Notes: a model not told the origin generated them from the letters alone. Shown: positions 44,296 to 53,547, counted from the first letter of the stretch. The stretch: DNA of 64,000 nt from Schaalia vaccimaxillae DSM 15804 (GCF_000420425.1 NZ_ATUX01000006.1:186001-250000); one strand, 5' to 3'. Translations and numbers: made by a program.

Positions 44296-45552
44296 TCAGA
44301 AGGACTTGTCCGTCGCCTCGGGATAATAGCGGCGGAACTTACGGTAATGGTTGAGTTTTTGCAGACGGACGATGGCATTGCGATAAGGATTTTTCTCCGC
44401 AGGGTTGAGGAGCGGATCAAAACGTTTGCCGGACCGAATCAACTCGCGTACGCGAGAGCGCAGGCCGTCCTCGCGTAAGTAGCGCAAGAGGAGACGGTCG
44501 GGCACCATCGAATACAGGATCTCTTCACGAGCTTGAACCGGCTCAACCTGTCTATGGTCGATGAGGTCGGCGACCATAACCTTCATTGGGTTGGCTCCGG
44601 CAGCGCTCATGTACCAGTTATTGCGCCCGATCCTGGGGTTGACCTCAAAGAACATGGCGCGTCCATCTCGCGGATCAATTTTGATGTCAAAGTTCGCGAA
44701 GCCACGGTAGCCAGATTCCGTCAGAAGCTTGGATGCTTGTTCCCACAGATGTTCGAAGGTTTCGGTGATCATCGCAACGGGGTTGCCGATCATGGTGGGT
44801 GCGTGGTCTTCCAGAAGAACCCTGGCAGAACCAATAAGTGCCACTTTGCCCGTCGAGTCGACGTATGCGGTGATGGATCGCATTGCCGTGTTATCGCCAG
44901 GGATCAATTCCTGGACGAGGAAGAGGTCTTCGAATCCGGCTGCTTTGAGGCTCTCCCACAGGGAATCGAGCTCGTCTTGGGATTCCATAAACCAAATCTT
45001 GCGTTTACCTTCGAACTCAATGGCGTCGTAGGCATCGCCTCGAGCCGCTTTTGCAACGACAGGAAAGTCGAAAGGAATTTCAGGGGCGCGCCAGTCTTGA
45101 TCGGTGGCCTGCGAAAAGTCGACGACGACGGTGCCCGGAGTGTCGATGCCCAAGCGCCCGCAGGCTTGCGCAAAAGCGGCTTTGTCGGTCAGCCCCTCAA
45201 TGACGTCGATTGAGGGAAATGGTGTCGCGTACCCACAGGCCTGTAACGCTTGCGAATTGCGGGCAATAAAAGCTGAGTGGACATCAGTGTTGGCCATGAG
45301 GACCAGTGCCTTGTCCGGGTGAGCTGCTGCGATGCCTTTAAGAACGGCTAGGCGATCGTCGTCGCTGATGCCGGCATCGATCGTGACAACATCAAAGAAG
45401 TTCGATTTTGTAATTGCTTCGATCGGCTGGTTGGCCACGCACAGGCACCGGCATCCGAATGCCTCGTTGAAAGAACGGCCGATCCCGTAGACGCCGAAGT
45501 CACCGCCCATGATGACGGGCAGCAGTGACGCCGAAGGCGCATTGGGATGCAT
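44296..45552 (-). CDS. ATP-grasp ligase, candidate peptidoglycan bridge amino-acid ligase
   Basis: 418 residues. ATP-grasp features: FPVVAKAARGDAYDAIEF, LVQELIPGDNTAMRS, NFDIKIDPRDGRAMFFEVNPR followed by IGRNNWYMSAAGANPM. The layout resembles the Aslfm-type ligase that adds D-aspartate to lipid II in Enterococcus, and the coding neighbour is a FemAB transferase. Actinomycetaceae often have A4/A5-type peptidoglycan with D-Glu or D-Asp in the bridge, so a D-amino-acid ligase is an attractive inference. AGGTGG precedes the ATG. Carboxylate-amine ligases of other function cannot be excluded. Confidence 0.7.
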   Translation of the reverse strand: MHPNAPSASLLPVIMGGDFGVYGIGRSFNEAFGCRCLCVANQPIEAITKSNFFDVVTIDAGISDDDRLAVLKGIAAAHPDKALVLMANTDVHSAFIARNSQALQACGYATPFPSIDVIEGLTDKAAFAQACGRLGIDTPGTVVVDFSQATDQDWRAPEIPFDFPVVAKAARGDAYDAIEFEGKRKIWFMESQDELDSLWESLKAAGFEDLFLVQELIPGDNTAMRSITAYVDSTGKVALIGSARVLLEDHAPTMIGNPVAMITETFEHLWEQASKLLTESGYRGFANFDIKIDPRDGRAMFFEVNPRIGRNNWYMSAAGANPMKVMVADLIDHRQVEPVQAREEILYSMVPDRLLLRYLREDGLRSRVRELIRSGKRFDPLLNPAEKNPYRNAIVRLQKLNHYRKFRRYYPEATDKSF

Positions 45553-45654
45553 GGAAAACCACCTTTTCTTAACTCACAGAGTTTACGAATCCGAGTATCC
45601 CCGAATCTATGGGGGAATACCCTGATCTGCCCCCGATCGGAGAGTCGTGGATAC

Positions 45655-45685
45655 AAAAGGACCCTGATCCGAAGGGACCAGGGTC
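45655..45685 (-). terminator. Terminator of the tRNA operon
   Basis: An 11-bp stem with one G-T pair (45660-45670 with 45675-45685) and loop CTTC is followed by CTTTTG on the minus strand, directly after tRNA-Val(CAC). Confidence 0.85.
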
Positions 45686-45689
45686 GTTG

Positions 45690-45764
45690 TGGTGGGCGAT
45701 ACTGGGATCGAACCAGTGACCTCTTCCGTGTGAAGGAAGCGCGCTACCCCTGCGCCAATCGCCC
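45690..45764 (-). tRNA. tRNA-Val (anticodon CAC)
   Basis: 75 nt including discriminator A and an encoded CCA. The cloverleaf folds with acceptor GGGCGAT/ATCGCCC, anticodon loop TTCACAC (CAC) and a normal T arm. It is the last tRNA of the five-gene cluster and the only one with encoded CCA. Confidence 0.93.
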
Positions 45765-45765
45765 G

Positions 45766-45836
45766 AGGTGGGTACGGGATTCGAACCCGTGTATACGGCT
45801 TTGCAGGCCGCTGCCTCGCCTCTCGGCCAACCCACC
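45766..45836 (-). tRNA. tRNA-Cys (anticodon GCA)
   Basis: 71 nt. Acceptor GGTGGGT/ACCCACC, anticodon loop CTGCAAA (GCA), T arm GGGTTCGAATCCC, discriminator U as expected for tRNA-Cys. CCA is not encoded. One base separates it from tRNA-Val. Confidence 0.93.
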
Positions 45837-45873
45837 GCTACACCGCGGAGATCAGTTGGGCCCCAGGTGTGCG

Positions 45874-45946
45874 AGCGGATGACGGGAGTCGAACCCGCGA
45901 CCCTCACCTTGGCAAGGTGATGCTCTACCAACTGAGCCACATCCGC
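45874..45946 (-). tRNA. tRNA-Gly (anticodon GCC), copy 1
   Basis: 73 nt. Acceptor GCGGATG/CATCCGC, anticodon loop TTGCCAA (GCC), T loop TTCGACT. CCA is not encoded. Nearly identical to the second copy. Confidence 0.94.
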
Positions 45947-46005
45947 GAAGACCGCTCATGCGGCCGGGGAATGAACCCCACGCCCCGGATTAACCGGAAC
46001 TACCG

Positions 46006-46077
46006 TGGGCGATACTGGGATCGAACCAGTGACCTCTTCCGTGTCAGGGAAGCGCGCTCCCGCTGCGCCAATCGCCC
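46006..46077 (-). tRNA. tRNA-Val (anticodon GAC)
   Basis: 72 nt. Acceptor GGGCGAT/ATCGCCC, anticodon loop CTGACAC (GAC), discriminator A, no encoded CCA. It differs from tRNA-Val(CAC) mainly in the D and anticodon loops. Confidence 0.93.
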
Positions 46078-46078
46078 G

Positions 46079-46151
46079 AGCGGATGACGGGACTCGAACC
46101 CGCGACCCTCACCTTGGCAAGGTGATGCTCTACCAACTGAGCCACATCCGC
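46079..46151 (-). tRNA. tRNA-Gly (anticodon GCC), copy 2
   Basis: 73 nt and identical to copy 1 except for one base in the T loop (TTCGAGT against TTCGACT). First gene of the cluster in the transcription direction; no encoded CCA. Confidence 0.94.
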
Positions 46152-46270
46152 ATCAATATTTGAACTCGTTGAGTTCGTTTCGACGAAATGGAACTCTAAC
46201 AGGTCTTCAGGTCGAATGCGAAATTGCAAGCGGGGAGATGCCCATCACACGGACTTTTCTAGCGGGAGTT

Positions 46271-46287
46271 TGCGTTTAAAACACGCA
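46271..46287. promoter_or_regulatory. Near-palindrome upstream of glgX, candidate operator
   Basis: TGCGTTTAAAACACGCA: TGCGT and ACGCA arms around an AT-rich centre, 30 bp before the glgX ATG. Shape and size suit a LacI/GntR-type repressor. A CACGCT hexamer six bases before the ATG could be a leaderless -10. Confidence 0.35.
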
Positions 46288-46317
46288 TGCCCTGCCCGAC
46301 CATGGCACGCTTGTGAC

Positions 46318-48429
46318 ATGGATATTCATCCCGGAAAGCCCTACCCCCTTGGCGCGACCTTCGACGGCACTGGAACAAACTTCGCCGTGTACTCCTCCGT
46401 TGCTGATCGCGTCGAATTGTGTCTACTCGATGACGATCTCAATGAGACACGCATCCCACTCAAGGAGGTCGATGCGTGGGTGTGGCACGCCTATCTTCCC
46501 GACGTGGGTCCGGGTCAGCGTTATGGCTTCCGTGTCAAGGGTCCCTGGGATCCGGAAAATGGCCACCGATGTGATGAATCAAAGCTCTTGCTTGACCCTT
46601 ACGCCAAGGCGATTGCCGGCCAGGTCCAAGACTCATCAAGTCTGTTCTCATATGACTTTGACAATCCTGAGCAGCGTAATGAACAAGATTCTGCTCAAGC
46701 CACGATGCATTCCCTGGTCGTTAACCCCTACTTCGACTGGAGTGGTGACTACACACCAAATCACGACTACGCCCAGTCAATCATTTACGAAACCCATGTC
46801 AAGGGCATGACAATGCTCTGCCCAGACATCCCTGAAAAACTGCGTGGCACCTATGCGGGCATGGGCCACCCGGCCACGATTGCTTATCTCAAACGTCTGG
46901 GCGTGACAACCGTCGAGCTCATGCCGGTGCATCAATTCGTCAATGACACCGATCTTCAAGCCAAGGGCTTATCAAACTATTGGGGTTACAACACCATCGG
47001 TTTCTTTGCTCCGCATAATGCCTATGCGGCGACCAAGGCACCCGGGGGTCAAGTCGCGGAGTTCAAGGCGATGGTTAAGGCGCTGCATGCTGCCGATATT
47101 GAAGTGATCCTAGATGTGGTTTACAACCATACTGCAGAAGGCAACCACCTTGGCCCAACTTTGTCCCTCAAAGGCCTAGACAATGCCTCCTACTACAGGC
47201 TCGTAGAAGAAGATCGTCAGCACTACTTTGATACCACCGGCACGGGTAACTCCCTGCTCATGTCCAACCCTCACGTGCTCCAGCTCATTATGGACTCACT
47301 GCGATATTGGGTCACTGAAATGCACGTCGACGGCTTCCGCTTCGACCTGGCTTCAACCTTGGCACGCCAGTTTGCTGAAGTCTCACGCCTATCTGCATTC
47401 TTCGACCTCATCCAGCAAGACCCCATCGTCTCCCAAGTCAAACTCATCGCAGAACCATGGGATATTGGCGAGGGCGGCTACCAGGTGGGTGGATTCCCTC
47501 CCCTATGGTCGGAATGGAACGGGCGCTACCGAGACACCGTCCGCGATTTTTGGCGAGGAGAGTTTTCGTCCCTGCCAGATTTCGCTTCGCGCTTGGCGGG
47601 GTCGGCGGACCTCTACCAACATTCTGGACGCACCCCAGTTGCCTCAATCAACTTCATTACCGCCCATGACGGTTTCACATTGCGCGACCTCGTGTCGTAC
47701 AACGACAAACACAACGAAGCTAATGGCGAAGGCGGGGCTGACGGCGCCAACGACAACCGGTCGTGGAATTGTGGCGCCGAAGGACCCACAGATGATCCCG
47801 AAGTTCAGGCGTTACGAAATCGCCAAATCCGCAACTTCCTAACAACGCTGATCTTCTCCCAAGGTGTCCCCATGATTCTGCACGGAGACGAATTGGGTCG
47901 AACCCAAGGAGGCAATAACAATACTTATTGCCAGGATAACGAGATCTCATGGATTGACTGGGATCTTGATGACGAAGCTGAAGCTCTCATCGACTTCACG
48001 TCGAAGATCATTCACCTTCGCCGCGACCACCCGGTTTTGCGTCGCCGTCGTTTCTTTAAGGGCCTGGCCAAGAGAGGCGGCGAGTCAGACCTGGGAGAGG
48101 TCGAATGGTTCACTCCATCTGGTGAACACATGACCGACGAACAGTGGTCTCAGCCGTGGGCCAGGGCAACAATGGTCTTCTACAACGGCGATGCGATCCG
48201 CGAACCTGACCAGTACGGTCGGCGCATCGTTGACGACGATTTTTTGCTCCTCATCAATGCTGCACCTGAAGCCGTGGACTTCACCATTCCAGACCGCGCC
48301 TACGGTGAACGCTGGGAGACGGTTGTCAATACGGCAGACGATTCAGATCGCAGTGTCCACCACACCGGCGACACCATCAGTGTGCCCTCCAGGTCTACGG
48401 TCATTCTCCTCAACCCATTAGGTCAGTGA
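46318..48429 (+). CDS. glgX: Glycogen debranching enzyme (isoamylase type)
   Basis: 703 residues from ATG 46318; the 34 upstream in-frame codons to 46216 are unlike the family. An N-terminal CBM48-like domain (GTNFAVYSSVADRVELCLLD) precedes the GH13 barrel with the catalytic aspartate in HVDGFRFDLAS, glutamate in IAEPWDIGEGG and the third acid in FITAHDGFTLRDLV. It removes alpha-1,6 branches in glycogen breakdown. It is convergent with the second FemAB gene, the stops being four bases apart, and no terminator is visible between them. Confidence 0.94.
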   Translation: MDIHPGKPYPLGATFDGTGTNFAVYSSVADRVELCLLDDDLNETRIPLKEVDAWVWHAYLPDVGPGQRYGFRVKGPWDPENGHRCDESKLLLDPYAKAIAGQVQDSSSLFSYDFDNPEQRNEQDSAQATMHSLVVNPYFDWSGDYTPNHDYAQSIIYETHVKGMTMLCPDIPEKLRGTYAGMGHPATIAYLKRLGVTTVELMPVHQFVNDTDLQAKGLSNYWGYNTIGFFAPHNAYAATKAPGGQVAEFKAMVKALHAADIEVILDVVYNHTAEGNHLGPTLSLKGLDNASYYRLVEEDRQHYFDTTGTGNSLLMSNPHVLQLIMDSLRYWVTEMHVDGFRFDLASTLARQFAEVSRLSAFFDLIQQDPIVSQVKLIAEPWDIGEGGYQVGGFPPLWSEWNGRYRDTVRDFWRGEFSSLPDFASRLAGSADLYQHSGRTPVASINFITAHDGFTLRDLVSYNDKHNEANGEGGADGANDNRSWNCGAEGPTDDPEVQALRNRQIRNFLTTLIFSQGVPMILHGDELGRTQGGNNNTYCQDNEISWIDWDLDDEAEALIDFTSKIIHLRRDHPVLRRRRFFKGLAKRGGESDLGEVEWFTPSGEHMTDEQWSQPWARATMVFYNGDAIREPDQYGRRIVDDDFLLLINAAPEAVDFTIPDRAYGERWETVVNTADDSDRSVHHTGDTISVPSRSTVILLNPLGQ

Positions 48430-48433
48430 GGAT

Positions 48434-49495
48434 TTAGCTCGCTGGAGTTTGCTTGCCCGTACGCAGGCGGCGAATCAAGCGGCGCGCAGATCGCAGAGTA
48501 TTGAAAGCGGCCGGACGAAGAATTACTTCGCGGGTTGGAGCTACTTGGACCACGTCTTTGCTGAATTTCGTCTTGAACTCGTTAAGCCCCATCAAGCTCG
48601 GCGAAAGATCAGATCCAATGCCCATGAGGTCAAAGGATTCGACGCCTTGGCGACTCAAATCAACACATTCGAACAAGACCAGGCGGTCGGTCACTCTCTG
48701 GCGCATCATCTTGGTAGCAGAGGCCGCATAGTACCGAGTAGCTCGGGTGCCGAAGACCGTCACGATCGACCAGCAGACGAGTTCAGAATCAATACGCCCT
48801 GCGTACACCCTGCAGTGATCCTCGCCCAATGTTGCCACCATATGGCGATAGTAGGATTCATCCCACGGAACAAAGCCATCGCGGCCTGCGGTCTGTGCCA
48901 TGAGTGCGTGATATTCGCTGAAGTCCTGGCTGGCTTGAGCTGTTTCATCTGCACATTCGAGCCCAGATTCTCGGACGGATTTGCGCACATCACGCCGGCC
49001 TCGCGCTTTGAAGCGAGTAAGGATCTCTTCGGCTGCAGCTTCGCCATCAAGCTCAGTATCACGCGCAATGTCAATAATGACGGTCCGATCATAAGTAATC
49101 AGAGAGGACGGCAACTGCGTTCCGTCAACCTCGTGGTGCAGATCGAGGCGCAGGTGCGTGGCTCGAGGGCACAAGCTGGCTATGTGGGAGCGTACGAGGG
49201 CGATGAGGTCTGACTCGTCTTGGGCGCTGGGTTCACTTACCCAGACAGGCCCGTGGCGTAGCCACAAAAAGTGTGATCCGTGGTCCTTGACTCGAGTTGC
49301 GTAAAAGCCTGCCCGCAAGGACCCGCCGGCATCGTAGACCAAGTGGAAGCCTCGTGGATCTCTGTCAGTGTCGGGGGCGTCTATCTGGGCCCACTGGCGA
49401 GTTTGTTCGATAGGAAGGACGCACCCTGCTTGTGTCAGCAGCGTTTCAAATTGAGTTGAGTCGACTTCGGTCAGCGACCATCGGCCTAAAGTCAC
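48434..49495 (-). CDS. Second FemAB-type aminoacyltransferase
   Basis: 353 residues from GTG 49495, chosen because GGGAGG lies five bases upstream; a longer frame to 49543 lacks one. FemABX features: YDRTVIIDIARD, RFKARGRRDVRKSVRESG, ELVCWSIVTVFGTRATRYYAAS and ESFDLMGIGSD with LNEFKTKFSKD. Substrate unknown. It is not in an operon with the first FemAB gene, from which the tRNA cluster and glgX separate it, and it is divergent from the DUF3000 gene. Confidence 0.87.
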   Translation of the reverse strand: MTLGRWSLTEVDSTQFETLLTQAGCVLPIEQTRQWAQIDAPDTDRDPRGFHLVYDAGGSLRAGFYATRVKDHGSHFLWLRHGPVWVSEPSAQDESDLIALVRSHIASLCPRATHLRLDLHHEVDGTQLPSSLITYDRTVIIDIARDTELDGEAAAEEILTRFKARGRRDVRKSVRESGLECADETAQASQDFSEYHALMAQTAGRDGFVPWDESYYRHMVATLGEDHCRVYAGRIDSELVCWSIVTVFGTRATRYYAASATKMMRQRVTDRLVLFECVDLSRQGVESFDLMGIGSDLSPSLMGLNEFKTKFSKDVVQVAPTREVILRPAAFNTLRSARRLIRRLRTGKQTPAS

Positions 49496-49641
49496 GCGAA
49501 CCTCCCTTTTTAAGAATCCGCTGTCACGGAACCTTTCATCCACCGTACCGATAGGTCAGGATTACTACCCGTTCAGATCTGTATCTCACAGGCATCTCAC
49601 AGGTAGCGGCGCGCCTTGCTCCTAACGCACATGGGGGTGTT

Positions 49642-49647
49642 TACGCT
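49642..49647 (+). promoter_or_regulatory. Candidate leaderless -10 box for the DUF3000 gene
   Basis: TACGCT (TANNNT) with exactly six bases before the GTG at 49654 and no Shine-Dalgarno. Confidence 0.5.
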
Positions 49648-49653
49648 GATTTT

Positions 49654-50205
49654 GTGACTGAGACAGCCTTGCCCAACGACTTTGTGACAGCGCTGCTCTC
49701 TTTGCGTGATTCACCGCGCGATCCCCACGTACTCCTCGAAGAGGTTCCTCCCCCACGCCGTCTTGCTCCTTTCACCGCAGCACTGGCTATGCGTACACGT
49801 GACGAAAACAATGAGCAACCTTTGGCGTCTGGCAGGCTCGTTGTCTTGCACGATCCTCAGGGACAGGTTGGATGGAATGGAACCTTTCGTTTGGTGGCAC
49901 AGCTACGTTCTCAAATCGACCCTGAGATGGGACACGATCCGCTACTGGGAGAAGCCATTTGGGGCTGGGCGGCAGAATGCTTGGACGAGGCCGGCGCCGG
50001 TCTACATGATTTGACCGGCACAGTCACCCGTGAACTTTCAGAGTCTTTCGGCGGCCTCGTGCTGCGAGGATCGAGTCTTTTCGTTGAATTGCGTGCCTCG
50101 TGGAGCCCTAATACTGCTCATCTGGGTGAGCATCTCCAAGGGTGGGCGGACCTCATGTGCCGAACCTCCGGAGTCATCACCGAACATTTCCTTGAAGGGG
50201 TCTGA
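49654..50205 (+). CDS. DUF3000 family protein
   Basis: 183 residues. Conserved blocks include RLAPFTAALA, SGRLVVLHDPQGQVGWNGTF and GEAIWGWAAECLDEAG, which fit the actinobacterial DUF3000 family. It directly precedes an RNase D gene, the usual arrangement in actinobacteria. It starts with GTG in a leaderless context. No enzymatic motif is visible and the function is unknown. Confidence 0.82.
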   Translation: MTETALPNDFVTALLSLRDSPRDPHVLLEEVPPPRRLAPFTAALAMRTRDENNEQPLASGRLVVLHDPQGQVGWNGTFRLVAQLRSQIDPEMGHDPLLGEAIWGWAAECLDEAGAGLHDLTGTVTRELSESFGGLVLRGSSLFVELRASWSPNTAHLGEHLQGWADLMCRTSGVITEHFLEGV

Positions 50206-50211
50206 TTCCTC

Positions 50212-51456
50212 GTGCTCATTACCAATAGGGATGGTTTGCCCGAGGGCGACACTGATAATCCGGTCCTCATAGCTGCTCCCCGACAAGGTGTGCCAGACGT
50301 CATTGACACGCCCGAAGCTTTGGCGACCGCAGCTGCTGCCCTTGAGACGGGAACAACTCCCATTGCTCTCGATGTCGAACGCGCCCAAGGATTCCGCTAC
50401 GGCGCGGACCCCTACCTGGTTCAGATACGCCGCGAGGACGTCGGTACTTTTCTCATCGACACTCATGCCCTGCCTGATCTGACAAGCCTTCAAACAGGTG
50501 TAAACGATGTATGGCTCTTGCACAACGCAGACCAAGACCTGGTGAACCTGCGATCAACTGGACTGGCATGTCCGCAGCTCTTCGACACTGAAATCGCTGC
50601 CCGCATGATCGGGCTGACACGGTTTGGCCTGGCATCAGTGTGCGAACAGATCCTGGGCTTGGGCTTAGTTAAGGACCATCAGGCCTCCGACTGGTCGGTC
50701 CGGCCTCTGCCTTCGGATTGGTTACGCTACGCCGCCCTTGACGTTGAACTCATGACCGAGTTGTATCGCAGGCTTTCGGTGACATTGCATGACCTGGGGC
50801 GCTGGGAATGGGCGTTGGAAGAATTCGCCTACGAGGCCGCTAAACCTGCGCCTGAGCCCAAGGCAGAACGGTGGCGTTCCCTTCCGGGGGCTGGCAAGAT
50901 CCGCAGTCGGCGCAATCTTGCCGTTCTTCGAGAATTATGGGAAACACGCGAAGCTATTGCCGAACACATTGATTTGGCTCCGGGACGCCTCGTTCGTAAC
51001 GCCGCCCTCGTCCGTGCCGCTTTGCAACCTCCTCGTAATAGACGCACGCTCATGTCTTTGTCGGAGTTCCGCTCCCCCGTTGCACGCCAGCACACCGATG
51101 CGTGGCTGCGCGCTATCAGTCGCGCGCTCACCATGGACGAGGACGCCATGCCCGATAAGCAAAAGACCCCTCAACCGGGTTCTGTGCCGGATGCTCGTCA
51201 TTGGGCTCGACTCGACGAAGATGCCGCCGCCAGGCTGGGCCTGGTGCGCGATGCCGTGGCTGGTGTTGCTGACGCCCTGAACCTTGCTCCTGAGATTGTG
51301 TTGGAACCCAAGGTGCAGCGTTACATTGCATGGGCGCCACTGGATCCCAAACGTCCATCTGGCGACGAGGTGGAAGAACGCATGTATGACCGCGGGGCTC
51401 GGGACTGGCAGATGGATCTGTGCTTAGATCCCGTCTGCGACGCTTTAGGTGTCTAA
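50212..51456 (+). CDS. rnd: Ribonuclease D (3'-5' exonuclease with HRDC domain)
   Basis: 414 residues. DEDD-type exonuclease acidic residues appear in IALDVERAQGFRYG, WLLHNADQDL and RYAALDVELMTEL; an HRDC-type helical domain follows (LRELWETREAIAEHIDLAPGRLV) and a second helical region ends the protein. It trims 3' ends of stable RNA. The GTG start is six bases after the DUF3000 stop. Confidence 0.88.
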   Translation: MLITNRDGLPEGDTDNPVLIAAPRQGVPDVIDTPEALATAAAALETGTTPIALDVERAQGFRYGADPYLVQIRREDVGTFLIDTHALPDLTSLQTGVNDVWLLHNADQDLVNLRSTGLACPQLFDTEIAARMIGLTRFGLASVCEQILGLGLVKDHQASDWSVRPLPSDWLRYAALDVELMTELYRRLSVTLHDLGRWEWALEEFAYEAAKPAPEPKAERWRSLPGAGKIRSRRNLAVLRELWETREAIAEHIDLAPGRLVRNAALVRAALQPPRNRRTLMSLSEFRSPVARQHTDAWLRAISRALTMDEDAMPDKQKTPQPGSVPDARHWARLDEDAAARLGLVRDAVAGVADALNLAPEIVLEPKVQRYIAWAPLDPKRPSGDEVEERMYDRGARDWQMDLCLDPVCDALGV

Positions 51457-51540
51457 GTCAGTGCGGCCAACAAGTCACGATCGGACTATCATGGCGCTTG
51501 TGCGCTGAGGCACAGCCGTTCCAGAGTCGAAGGAGGACCG

Positions 51541-53541
51541 ATGTCCACCACCATCGCACGCTACGGAGAATGGAAATCGCCCATTACAGGCGATTCTTTC
51601 ACGGCGCGTTCCGTCACCCTCTCTCAGGTTCGAATCGATGGCCCCGACACCTATTGGGTTGAGGGCCATCCAAAAGAGGACGGCCGCGGCACTTTGCTGC
51701 GCCAGCGCGCAACCGGAGAAACTGCTGAAGTTCTGCCCATGATTGACGGGGTACGTCTACCCGATGTGCGTTCACGGGTCCACGAGTACGGTGGTCGCGC
51801 CTATGCAGTTTCCGAAGGTCTCATTGTTTTCACCGATGCCTTCGACGGTCGCGTTTACCGTTTCGACACGAAAGACATGACTCGCGGAATTATCCCCTTA
51901 ACTCCGCTGACTAAGATCCGCTACGCCGACTTTGAAATCGATGAAGTGCGCGGCCTCGTCTACGCGGTTGCCGAAGACCACTGCGCAGACGGCGAACCCG
52001 TGAACTATCTTGCTGCAATTCCTTTGGATGGCAGCGCCGGCCGCAATACTGACCTGCTCTCAGTTGTTTTTGAGGGCACTGATTTTTCTGCCGCCCCCAC
52101 CTTGTCCCCAGACGGCACCAAGCTTGCGTGGATCACGTGGGATCACCCGCACATGCCGTGGACCCAGTCGGTCCTTCACGTCGCCTCGTTGAACTTTGAA
52201 GGGGTTATCGAAGATAGGGTCACCCTGGTCGAGTCTCCCGATGTTTGTGTCTACGAGCCTCGCTGGACCCTGGCAGGCGACCTCGTCCACGTTGATGATT
52301 CCACCGGCTGGGCAAACCTCTTCCGTACGGAGGGCTTTACCTGGGAAGAAGGCGAAGAACCCGGTGCATGGACCAAGCGCCTACGCACCCGCGCTATGCA
52401 CCCTGGCAAGCGGGCGTTCTCGCACCCCCACTGGGCTCTGGGCCTGCACTCCTTCGATAACTTCGACAATGACTACCTGATCTGCTCGTGGTCAGAAAAC
52501 CTCACGTGGCATCTGGGCACAGTCCGTATTGACAACGGCATGGCCGAAGAATGGTCAACGGGATGGTGGCCTATTGGAAACGTCGCTTCCGCTGACGGGC
52601 GCGTCGTATTCCTAGCTGACTCGGTGAACCACTCGGCGTCCATCATTGAAATCAAAGATGGTCAAACCCGCGTTTTGAGGCCTTCTTCTGACGCTGAGGC
52701 ACCGGAAGAACTGGTGTCCGAAGCCCAAATCGTCAGTTGGCCGACGGCCGACGGCGAGGTCGCCCACGGTTTCTTCTATCCGCCGCTCAACCCCGAATAC
52801 AGCGCACCCGAAGGCGAGCTACCTCCGCTGATTGTCAACGTCCATGGTGGCCCCACGTCATCGGCACGCCCCGGACTCAAGGTGCCCTTCCAATACTGGA
52901 CGAGTCGCGGGTTTGCCGTGTTGGATGTGAACTACCGCGGTTCGACGGGCATGGGGCGTCCCTACAGGGAGAAGCTCAATGGGAATTGGGGTGTTCTTGA
53001 CGTGCAGGACTGCGCCGATGGAGCCCGCTACCTCGTTGACCAGGGTTTGGTGGATCCGGACCGCATCGCAATTCGCGGTGGTTCTGCCGGTGGTTTCACG
53101 ACTCTGGCCGCTCTTGCATCCACAGATGTTTTCACCGCTGGAACTTCCTTCTACGGGGTCTCTGATCTGAAGGCGCTGGCTCAAGAAACCCACAAGTTCG
53201 AATCTCACTACGCTTACCGTCTGCTCGGCTCCGATGACCTGGACGATCCGGTATGGCACGATCGATCCCCCATCAACCACATTGACAAGATCACGGCTCC
53301 GCTACTGATCTTGCAGGGGTCGGAAGACAAGATCGTTCCGCCATCCCAGTCCCAGTCGATGTACGACGCTCTGGTGGCACAGGGTAACCCTGTGGCCATG
53401 AAGATCTACGAGGGCGAGGGCCACGGTTTCCGCAAGGCTCAGCACATTAAAGACTCGTGGCGGACCGAGCTGACTTTCTACCGCAGAGTCTGGGGGTTGG
53501 CGATCGACGGAGACGTCATTGTCGACATCGCGAACCTGTGA
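51541..53541 (+). CDS. S9-family serine peptidase (acylaminoacyl-peptidase-like)
   Basis: 666 residues: an N-terminal beta-propeller, then an alpha/beta-hydrolase domain with VNVHGGPTSSARPG, the nucleophile motif RGGSAGGFTTLAAL, acid in GSEDKIVPPSQS and catalytic His in EGEGHGFRKAQHI. It lacks a signal peptide and so acts in the cytoplasm on short peptides. GAAGGAGG precedes the ATG. Seven bases separate it from the ClC gene, with which it is probably co-transcribed. Confidence 0.92.
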   Translation: MSTTIARYGEWKSPITGDSFTARSVTLSQVRIDGPDTYWVEGHPKEDGRGTLLRQRATGETAEVLPMIDGVRLPDVRSRVHEYGGRAYAVSEGLIVFTDAFDGRVYRFDTKDMTRGIIPLTPLTKIRYADFEIDEVRGLVYAVAEDHCADGEPVNYLAAIPLDGSAGRNTDLLSVVFEGTDFSAAPTLSPDGTKLAWITWDHPHMPWTQSVLHVASLNFEGVIEDRVTLVESPDVCVYEPRWTLAGDLVHVDDSTGWANLFRTEGFTWEEGEEPGAWTKRLRTRAMHPGKRAFSHPHWALGLHSFDNFDNDYLICSWSENLTWHLGTVRIDNGMAEEWSTGWWPIGNVASADGRVVFLADSVNHSASIIEIKDGQTRVLRPSSDAEAPEELVSEAQIVSWPTADGEVAHGFFYPPLNPEYSAPEGELPPLIVNVHGGPTSSARPGLKVPFQYWTSRGFAVLDVNYRGSTGMGRPYREKLNGNWGVLDVQDCADGARYLVDQGLVDPDRIAIRGGSAGGFTTLAALASTDVFTAGTSFYGVSDLKALAQETHKFESHYAYRLLGSDDLDDPVWHDRSPINHIDKITAPLLILQGSEDKIVPPSQSQSMYDALVAQGNPVAMKIYEGEGHGFRKAQHIKDSWRTELTFYRRVWGLAIDGDVIVDIANL

Positions 53542-53547
53542 TTCGCG

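Noticed and set aside
44533-45213. 226-codon plus-strand open frame
   Set aside because: Antisense to the ATP-grasp gene.
45874-46151. Direct repeat of about 73 bp
   Set aside because: Explained by two tRNA-Gly genes rather than a mobile or CRISPR repeat.
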